Origin: 40CM-2-70-7 sp035279865
Lineage (GTDB): Bacteria > Gemmatimonadota > Gemmatimonadetes > Gemmatimonadales > GWC2-71-9
Direction: 5' to 3'
Assembly: GCA_035279865.1 (NCBI GenBank)
Contig: DATEGY010000322.1
Coordinates: 1-17,517 of the forward strand
Length of the DNA stretch: 17,517 nucleotides
Of the stretch, positions 1 through 4,903 are shown piece after piece. Within the stretch, counting starts at the first letter, position 1. Each line of letters opens with the position of its first letter. The position numbers and the translations under genes are program-made. The notes under the pieces were generated by a model. It searched no databases. It was not told the origin of the DNA and saw only the letters and a list, made by a program, of their open reading frames with translations.

Positions 1-18
1 GGGCGAAAGCCCGGGGTT
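1..18. terminator. Truncated GC-rich hairpin at the left edge, probable terminator of the BlaI/M56 operon
   Basis: GGGC (1-4) pairs with GCCC (9-12) around a GAAA loop. The right arm continues as GGGGTT, so the matching left arm (AACCCC) should lie just outside the window. The hairpin sits about 14 bases past the stop of the minus-strand membrane protein gene. Its outer arm, CCCGGGGT, is identical to that of the hairpin at 4865-4887 and close to the one at 4808-4834. There is no T-run, so intrinsic termination is inferred from position and stem strength only. Confidence 0.45.
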
Positions 19-31
19 CTTGCCAGGTGGG

Positions 32-451
32 TCAGGTCGGGGTTCCGTACACCAGCGCCATCACGACACACACGAACACCCATTCGAAGAAATAGGCGAT
101 CGCCTGCTGGATCGAGAGCTTGGCGCCGATGTTGAGATTCACGTAGTTGTGCGCGACGAACACGCAGTCGAAGAAGATGCCGATCAGCCCGCCGAAGATC
201 AGCCCGCGCTCGAGCGGCGACCCGTGCAGATGGACCATGGCATAGACGTGTGTCAGGACCAGGATGGCGACGAAGGTGGCTGCCATGCCGAAGGGCATCA
301 CCTTCTTCATGTCGTCCGGGGGCCGGTAGATGTGGGCGTATTTCTCGAATTCCCGCTTGAGCGCGGGGACGCCCATGAAGACGACGCCGCCGAACACGAA
401 GTAGGCGACCCAGGCGACGACGGCGGTGAGGGCGACGTGACCGAAGCTCAT
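32..451 (-). CDS. Small four-helix integral membrane protein, function unknown
   Basis: This is a 139-residue protein with four predicted membrane helices at about residues 7-28, 53-73, 81-98 and 115-136. A charged loop lies between helices 1 and 2 (about 31-50, including KREFEK and a RPPDDMKK stretch). A conserved-looking segment, HNYVNLNIGAKL, lies before helix 4. There is no signal peptide beyond the first helix and no catalytic motif that I recognise. The gene starts 26 bases after the stop of the secreted HEAT protein gene, on the same strand, so it is probably the last gene of the BlaI/M56 operon and under the same repressor. It resembles small uncharacterised membrane proteins common in Gemmatimonadota and Acidobacteriota, but I cannot name a family. 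The reading frame and membrane nature are clear; the role is unknown. Confidence 0.8.
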   Translation of the reverse strand: MSFGHVALTAVVAWVAYFVFGGVVFMGVPALKREFEKYAHIYRPPDDMKKVMPFGMAATFVAILVLTHVYAMVHLHGSPLERGLIFGGLIGIFFDCVFVAHNYVNLNIGAKLSIQQAIAYFFEWVFVCVVMALVYGTPT

Positions 452-477
452 GGGGGCGAGAACATAACCCCCATGGC

Positions 478-1803
478 CTACTCGCGCGACTTGCCGAGCG
501 CCTCCGCCGCCGCGCGACGGACTTCGGGGTCCCGGTCCGAGAGCGCGCGGGTCAACGACGGAACGGCGGACTGGACCTTCATTTCACCCAGTCCCTCCAC
601 GGCCGCGAGGCGGACGTCCTTGTCCTCGTCCGTCAGGCGGTCGGCGAGCGCCTGCAGCGTGGCCGGGTCGCCGATCTTCCCGAGGGTCCTGGTCGCGCGG
701 CGTCGCAGCTCCAGGTCAGGGGAGCTCGAGGCCCGGACCAGCGCCGTGGGCGCCTTCGAGATGTCCTCGAGGTTGCCGATCGCCTCCGCGGCATCCCGCT
801 GCACATCGGGATCCCGGTCCGAGAGGGCCCGGGTCAGGGGATCGAGGGACCGGGCCGCGGAGAAGTCTCCCAACGCACTTGCCGCGGCGCGCCGGATATC
901 CGCATCGGGGTCATTCACCACGAGCCCCTCGAGCGCGGGGATCGCCGAGCGTTCGCGGAGATCGCTCAAGGCCCGCACCGCCGCCTCCCGGACGTTGGCG
1001 CTCCGGTCGGTGAGCGCGCCGACCAGCGCGGCACCGGTCCGCGCGCTCTTCATTTCACCCAGTGCCTCAGCGGCCGTGGCGCGCATGGCGGCGTCGGGGT
1101 CGCGGAGCAGGGGAACGACCTCTTTCGCCGCACTCGCGTCCTGCAGCTCACCGAGCGCCCAGACGCCGACGAGCCGGACGCGAGGGGCACTGGAGTGGAC
1201 GGCCTGGATGAGCGCCGTCTCGGACGACGGATCCTGGATTTCGCCCAGGGCCCAGGCCGCCATGGCCGCCGGTCCCGCCACGGAATCTCCGAGCAGGTGT
1301 TCGAGCGGGCCCACGAGCTCGTGGCGCTCGTTTTCGCCGGTCGCCATCGCGGCGGCCTCCCGCACGCGCGAAGACGGATTCGCGAGGAGGTCCCGCAGCG
1401 CGTCATTGGTCACCGCGCTGCGACCCAAGAGCTTCGCCGCGACGCGGCGGACGCATGGGTCGTTCGTGCTCAGCGTGGCGACGAGGAGACTGATGGCCCG
1501 CGGATCCGAGACGTTCCCGGAGAGCGAATCCTTCGCCCCCTGGGCGGCATCCGGATCGTCCATGAGCCGTCCCAGACCCCCCGCGCCGGACATCCAGAAG
1601 TTGCCGATCTGATCGGAGATCATCTCACAGACGACCGGATCGGTGCGGCCCAGCGCCGTCAGGAACGACGCGACGCGTGCGGAGTCCGCCCCTGCGCGGC
1701 CGTGGTTCCATAGCGACAGGGGGGCGTGAGCCGGCGCAATCACCGGGCCGAACGAGAGGCCGGCCGCGAGGGCGACGGCCGCGGCGCTCGCCGCGCGGAT
1801 CAT
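478..1803 (-). CDS. Secreted HEAT-repeat protein (about 11 repeats)
   Basis: The protein has 441 residues. The first 27 form a signal peptide (Arg near the N-terminus, an Ala-rich core, AHA before the likely cleavage site), so export to the periplasm or cell surface is expected. A Cys-containing region of about 60 residues follows. From about residue 90 to the end there are roughly eleven HEAT units with a 31-residue period, marked by helix-B motifs such as VRRVAAKLLG (118), VRLVGVWALG (209), VREAAVRALS (271), VRLAAVEGLG (397) and VRRAAAEALG (428). HEAT arrays form curved solenoids that bind proteins; no enzyme domain is visible. The ATG overlaps the stop of the upstream M56-HEAT gene by 4 bases (ATGA), implying translational coupling. 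The repeats closely match those of the upstream protein, e.g. a shared RRAAAEALG in the last unit, so the pair probably arose by exchange or duplication. Its ligand is unknown. Confidence 0.88.
   Translation of the reverse strand: MIRAASAAAVALAAGLSFGPVIAPAHAPLSLWNHGRAGADSARVASFLTALGRTDPVVCEMISDQIGNFWMSGAGGLGRLMDDPDAAQGAKDSLSGNVSDPRAISLLVATLSTNDPCVRRVAAKLLGRSAVTNDALRDLLANPSSRVREAAAMATGENERHELVGPLEHLLGDSVAGPAAMAAWALGEIQDPSSETALIQAVHSSAPRVRLVGVWALGELQDASAAKEVVPLLRDPDAAMRATAAEALGEMKSARTGAALVGALTDRSANVREAAVRALSDLRERSAIPALEGLVVNDPDADIRRAAASALGDFSAARSLDPLTRALSDRDPDVQRDAAEAIGNLEDISKAPTALVRASSSPDLELRRRATRTLGKIGDPATLQALADRLTDEDKDVRLAAVEGLGEMKVQSAVPSLTRALSDRDPEVRRAAAEALGKSRE
490..1536 (-). repeat. 93-bp-period coding repeats of the secreted HEAT protein
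   Basis: The coding DNA has a period of about 93 bases, matching 31-residue HEAT units. Some units are very similar at DNA level: the stretch near 528-556 and the one near 810-838 both carry TCCCGGTCCGAGAG followed by a similar CGGGTCA end. This suggests recent unit duplication or gene conversion. It is a protein repeat, not a separate element. Confidence 0.75.
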
Positions 1804-3734
1804 GGGTTCCGGTCCTGTCCGAGGGCCTCGGCGGCCGCCCGGCGCACGTTCGGGTCGGGCGAATTGAGGGCCGCCTGGAGCGCGGCACGCGCGGCCGGGT
1901 CGGCGATGTTGCCCAGGGCCTCGGTGGCCCGTTCCCGGACGTCCTTCTTGGGATCGTTGATCAACGCCCGCAGGGCGGGGATCGCCGCCACGACTGAGCG
2001 ATCACCGGCCATTCCGGCCGCCTTCTCGCGGACATCCCCGTCCGGGTCCTTCATCAGATTGATCAGCGTCGCTTCGGGGACGGGCGCGTGCAGGTTCTCG
2101 AGGGCATTCAGCGCCTGCTCCCGGACATCCCCGGAGGCATCGGTCAAGGCGGCCGTGATGGCTGCCGCCGAGGTCTGGTCCCCCAGGTTGCCGAGGGCAT
2201 TGATGACCGCTTCCCGCACGTCCGTCGACGGATCGTGAATCAGTTTCGCGATGGCGGGGGCGGCGCCCCGGTCATGCGTGTTCTCGAGCAGATTCACCGC
2301 CTCGTGGCGGACGTCGGCACTCGGATCGTCGAGGAGCTCCACCACGCCCGCGGTCGGAATTTTCTGATCAAAATGTCCGAGGGCGTCGAGCGCCTCCTTC
2401 TTCACGTCGGTATCCGGATCCTTCAGGAGACCCGCGATGGGGCCGATGGCCGCCGGGTCTTCCAGGTCCGAGAGGGCTTCGATGGCGGAGCGGCGGACCT
2501 CGGCCTCGGCGTCGGCCAGAATCGCGATCAGGGGCTGCACGGCACGGCGGTCCCCCAGGCGGCCCAGGGACTGGGCGGCGGCGCGGCGGACGCCCGCGTC
2601 GTCGTCTTTCAGCCGGGCGATCAGGGCGGGGACCACCGAGGAGGTGTCCTGCAGCTGCCGCCGCTCGGAGCCCTGTGCGGGCGGAGTCGTCGTGTCCGGC
2701 GTCGCGATCCCCTGCGACACGTGGGGCGCGGCGGCGATGGTGACCAGGACGCCCACGGCGGCGGCGGCCATCCAGCCCGTGCGGGAAGCGGGACTCGAGG
2801 GGAGTTTCTGCTCCAGGAGCAGCGAGATCCGCGATACCAGGAGAGACCGCCCCTCGGCGAAGCCGGCGACCGGTACGCCGAGCGGGGAGGCCTGAATCCA
2901 TTCCGCCACGGTGGCGAGACACTTCGCGAGCGCGACTGCCGATCCGGTCTTTTGCATGGCCCACTCGTCGGAGAGGTATTCCGCCGTCGTCTCGAGCTCC
3001 TGTCGCGCGAGGCGGTTCAGCGGCTGGAAGAAAAAGAAGCGTTCGATCAGGGACGCGGCCGCCAGCCAGAGCGAATCGTGGCGGGCGAGATGCGCGAGCT
3101 CATGCGCGAGCATCGACCGCTGCTGGTCCGGTGTCAGGTCGGAGAGCGCGAGCTCGGGCACGCAGATCTCCGAGATGCCGAGCGCGACGGGACTCGAAAT
3201 GGTTCGCGCCATGGTGAGCCGCACGGACCGCTGGAGCCCGACTTCACGCTTCAAGTCGGCGAGCATGGCGGAGAGGGGACCTCCCGCCATGCCCCGGCGA
3301 TCCGCGAGCCGTCCGACCAGGATGAGCCGGCGTGCGACGTAATAGAGGGACGACCCCAGGGCGATGACGGCCCAGATCACCACCAGCGCCGTCGTGGGGC
3401 TCGGGAGCCGGGAGCCGGGAGCCGTACCCGCCGATGACGGGAGAGTTGCCGTGCTAGCGGCCGGGCCCTGCTCCTGACTCGGAGCGGACGGCAAGGCGGC
3501 TCCCGGTTCACGCGTCTGAACGGCCGCTGGGAGGTGAACGGCGGTCGCGCTGAGATTGAGCCGCGACTGAAGGGTTCCCGTGATGAGCGGGGCGATCAGC
3601 GCGACTTTCCAGAGCAGATCGCTCGCGGCCGGTTGCAGGCGTCCCCGGCGCGTCGCGAACCACATGGCGCCGAGGAGGACAGTGCTGTGAATGAGATAGG
3701 TGAGGAGCCACGCGAAGACCGTGGAAGTGTTCAT
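1800..3734 (-). CDS. BlaR1/MecR1-like M56 membrane metallopeptidase with C-terminal HEAT-repeat array
   Basis: This 644-residue protein has membrane helices at about residues 7-28, 40-56, 113-137 and 320-337. Between the third and fourth lies the M56 zinc protease: HELAHLARHD at 211-220 (zinc ligands H211 and H215, catalytic E212) and TTAEYLSDEWA at 249-259, supplying the distal acidic ligand (E252, with D256). The four-helix layout with the protease in the loop before the last helix is that of BlaR1/MecR1, which cleave or inactivate BlaI-type repressors when the C-terminal external sensor binds a beta-lactam. Here there is no penicillin-binding domain: residues about 365-640 are nine HEAT units with a 31-residue period (e.g. 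VRRAAAQSLG at 382, VRERATEALG at 599). Residues 340-364 are a Thr/Pro/Gln linker. The start overlaps the repressor stop by 4 bases (ATGA). The protease call is firm; the HEAT array as an external sensor follows from topology and is inferred. Confidence 0.9.
   Translation of the reverse strand: MNTSTVFAWLLTYLIHSTVLLGAMWFATRRGRLQPAASDLLWKVALIAPLITGTLQSRLNLSATAVHLPAAVQTREPGAALPSAPSQEQGPAASTATLPSSAGTAPGSRLPSPTTALVVIWAVIALGSSLYYVARRLILVGRLADRRGMAGGPLSAMLADLKREVGLQRSVRLTMARTISSPVALGISEICVPELALSDLTPDQQRSMLAHELAHLARHDSLWLAAASLIERFFFFQPLNRLARQELETTAEYLSDEWAMQKTGSAVALAKCLATVAEWIQASPLGVPVAGFAEGRSLLVSRISLLLEQKLPSSPASRTGWMAAAAVGVLVTIAAAPHVSQGIATPDTTTPPAQGSERRQLQDTSSVVPALIARLKDDDAGVRRAAAQSLGRLGDRRAVQPLIAILADAEAEVRRSAIEALSDLEDPAAIGPIAGLLKDPDTDVKKEALDALGHFDQKIPTAGVVELLDDPSADVRHEAVNLLENTHDRGAAPAIAKLIHDPSTDVREAVINALGNLGDQTSAAAITAALTDASGDVREQALNALENLHAPVPEATLINLMKDPDGDVREKAAGMAGDRSVVAAIPALRALINDPKKDVRERATEALGNIADPAARAALQAALNSPDPNVRRAAAEALGQDRNP
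1815..2642 (-). repeat. 93-bp-period coding repeats of the M56-HEAT protein
   Basis: Nine in-frame units of 31 codons encode the HEAT array at residues about 365-640. Each unit carries a D-x-x-D/E-V-R/K core followed by an Ala-rich helix ending in ALG or a variant. Helix-B starts fall at residues about 382, 413, 444, 475, 506, 537, 568, 599 and 630, an exact 31-residue spacing. This marks the region as modular and likely to gain or lose units. Confidence 0.78.
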
Positions 3735-4102
3735 TCGGCACGCTCGATCATTTCGCGGATCTTTGCGAGATCCCCGGGACTCACGTCCTTGCCGGAAATG
3801 AGATGCTGGACCAACGCGGTGACATCGCCATCGAAGAGCCGCTCGGTGAGCTCGCCCACCATCGAGTGCTGGACCTCCGGCTCGGACACGGCGGCCTTGT
3901 AGTGGTATTGCCGTGCCTGGGCCCGGCGGGTGACGACGCCTCGCCGTTCCAAACGGGAAAGCATCGTGGCGACGGTGGTCTGAGCGAGACCCCGTTCCGG
4001 GTGCAGGGTCTCCCAGATGTCCTGGACGGTGGCTTCGCCTTTATCCCAAAGGACCCGGAGAATGGCGAGCTGGAGCTCGGTGAGCTGATGGCGGTCAGGC
4101 AT
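3731..4102 (-). CDS. BlaI/MecI/CopY-family transcriptional repressor
   Basis: The protein has 123 residues, the usual length of the family. Residues about 7-70 form the winged helix-turn-helix: LTELQLAILRVLW, then TVQDIWETL, then the recognition helix around LAQTTVATMLSRLERRG and the wing VVTRRAQARQYHYKA. The C-terminal half is the helical dimerisation region, the part that M56 proteases cut or destabilise in this family. GAGAGG lies 5 bases before the ATG and fixes the start. The stop overlaps the M56-HEAT start by 4 bases (TGA inside ATGA), the usual repressor-protease pairing. A double inverted repeat of the BlaI type lies upstream at 4122-4147, so autorepression of the operon is very likely. 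Known family members repress beta-lactamase or copper genes; neither type is present here, so the target response is unknown. Confidence 0.93.
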   Translation of the reverse strand: MPDRHQLTELQLAILRVLWDKGEATVQDIWETLHPERGLAQTTVATMLSRLERRGVVTRRAQARQYHYKAAVSEPEVQHSMVGELTERLFDGDVTALVQHLISGKDVSPGDLAKIREMIERAE

Positions 4103-4118
4103 TTCGGCCTCTCGGTGT

Positions 4119-4161
4119 ATTCTACAGTCGTAGATTTACAGTTGTAGTAGTAAGGTGTCAA
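4119..4161 (-). promoter_or_regulatory. Candidate promoter of the BlaI/M56-HEAT operon
   Basis: On the minus strand a perfect TTGACA (-35, at 4156-4161) is followed 17 bases later by TAAATC (4133-4138), a weak -10 lying between the two operator dyads. An alternative -10, TAGAAT (4119-4124), is a better match but lacks a good -35. Either way the operator dyads cover the -10 region, as expected for repression. The exact start of transcription cannot be chosen from sequence. Confidence 0.5.
4122..4147. promoter_or_regulatory. Tandem BlaI-type operator
   Basis: Two adjacent dyads are present. CTAC-N4-GTAG lies at 4122-4133 and TACA-GT-TGTA at 4137-4146, extending to GTAG at 4147. BlaI/MecI family operators are built on TACA/TGTA half-sites, so the match fits the adjacent repressor gene. 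The dyads lie 20-45 bases upstream of the repressor ATG and overlap every plausible promoter element in this divergent region, so they could control both the operon and the PEBP gene. Confidence 0.72.
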
Positions 4162-4163
4162 GT
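4135..4163 (+). promoter_or_regulatory. Candidate promoter of the PEBP-family gene
   Basis: TTTACA (4135-4140, five of six -35 bases) is followed after 17 bases by TCAAGT (4158-4163, a weak -10). The -35 overlaps the second BlaI-type dyad, so the repressor could control this gene as well. The leader would be about 70 bases. The weak -10 keeps this tentative. Confidence 0.3.
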
Positions 4164-4238
4164 CTGCGGAAACCCCTGTCAAATGGGGCCTTCCTGAGGC
4201 ATACCTTCGGGGAACCCTCTAATCCGGGGAAAACGGCA

Positions 4239-4787
4239 ATGCGATCCATCACGACCGTCGTAGCCACACTGGTCTTGTCGGGGTCCGTCCTTTCGGCCCA
4301 GGGCTTCAAGATTTCGAGTACGGATATCAAGGAAGGGAAACTCGCGAGCGCGCAGGTCTTCAACGGTATGGGATGCACGGGGGGCAACACGTCACCGGCG
4401 CTCACCTGGACCGGTGCACCGGCGGCGACGAAGAGTTTCGCGGTCACCATCTACGATCCCGACGCGCCGACCGGAAGCGGCTGGTGGCATTGGGTGGTCT
4501 ACAACATTCCGGCCACGACGACGTCGTTGCCCGCGGGCGCCGGTGATGCCGCGAAGAATCTGCTGCCCGCGGGAGCGGTGCAGGGCAACACCGATTTCGG
4601 TGCACCGGGTTATGGCGGTGCTTGCCCCCCCGCCGGCGACAAGCCCCACCACTACTTCATCACGGTGTACGCGCTGAACGTGGACAAGATCGAGGTCCCG
4701 GCGGGCGCCACCGCGGCCTACGTGGGATTCAACCTCCACGCGCATGAGGTGGGCAAGGCTGTGCTGACGGCGACGTACGGCCGGTAG
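4239..4787 (+). CDS. Secreted YbhB/YbcL-family PEBP (Raf-kinase-inhibitor-like) protein
   Basis: The protein has 182 residues from the ATG at 4239. I prefer this to an in-frame GTG at 4155 because it is preceded by GGGGA 8 bases upstream and begins a clean signal peptide (residues 1-20, ending LSAQ). The longer form would bury that signal behind 28 polar residues and overlap the candidate promoters. The PEBP ligand-pocket motifs are present: SPALTW, then YDPDAP near residue 73, WHWVVYNIP near 84, and GYGGACPP followed by HHYFITVYAL. Bacterial YbhB-type proteins are of unclear function; many are periplasmic and bind small anionic ligands. The gene diverges from the BlaI/M56 operon and shares its operator region. 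It ends against a hairpin at 4808-4834. Confidence 0.9.
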   Translation: MRSITTVVATLVLSGSVLSAQGFKISSTDIKEGKLASAQVFNGMGCTGGNTSPALTWTGAPAATKSFAVTIYDPDAPTGSGWWHWVVYNIPATTTSLPAGAGDAAKNLLPAGAVQGNTDFGAPGYGGACPPAGDKPHHYFITVYALNVDKIEVPAGATAAYVGFNLHAHEVGKAVLTATYGR

Positions 4788-4807
4788 CCGGAACACTTCA
4801 GATCGGC

Positions 4808-4834
4808 TGACCCCGGGGCGTCGCCCCGGGGTCA
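4808..4834. terminator. 12-bp GC-rich hairpin between convergent genes (first of two)
   Basis: TGACCCCGGGGC (4808-4819) pairs perfectly with GCCCCGGGGTCA (4823-4834) around a 3-base GTC loop. It lies 20 bases past the stop of the plus-strand PEBP gene and serves both strands. No T-run follows on either side, so it may stop transcription without a U-tract, protect RNA 3' ends, or be a REP-like repeat. Confidence 0.6.
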
Positions 4835-4864
4835 ATCCCAACCGATACACCTAGTCCCCTTTGA

Positions 4865-4887
4865 ACCCCGGGCCATCGGCCCGGGGT
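4865..4887. terminator. 10-bp GC-rich hairpin between convergent genes (second of two)
   Basis: ACCCCGGGCC (4865-4874) pairs perfectly with GGCCCGGGGT (4878-4887) around an ATC loop. It lies 16 bases past the stop of the minus-strand permease gene. The outer arm ACCCCGGG is shared with the neighbouring hairpin, while the inner pairs and loop differ, so the structure rather than the exact sequence is kept. No T-run is present. Confidence 0.58.
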
Positions 4888-4903
4888 CAGCCGCTCCAGG
4901 GTT

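Noticed and set aside
490..2642. Regularly spaced similar DNA units that could be taken for a tandem or CRISPR-like array
   Set aside because: The period of about 93 bases is in frame and equals the 31-residue HEAT unit; there are no identical short repeats with unique spacers.
20..3437. Long plus-strand reading frames opposite the two HEAT genes
   Set aside because: They are Arg/Ser- and Gly/Asp/Glu-rich with no domain motifs, and arise from the high-GC third-position pattern of the repeated minus-strand genes.
4155..4238. Upstream GTG start for the PEBP-family gene
   Set aside because: It would add 28 polar residues ahead of a clean signal peptide and overlap the promoter; the ATG at 4239 has a ribosome-binding site.
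4164..4238. Possible riboswitch or structured leader upstream of the PEBP-family gene (CCCC...GGGG pairs)
   Set aside because: Only 4-base pairings are visible and no known riboswitch core is recognised.
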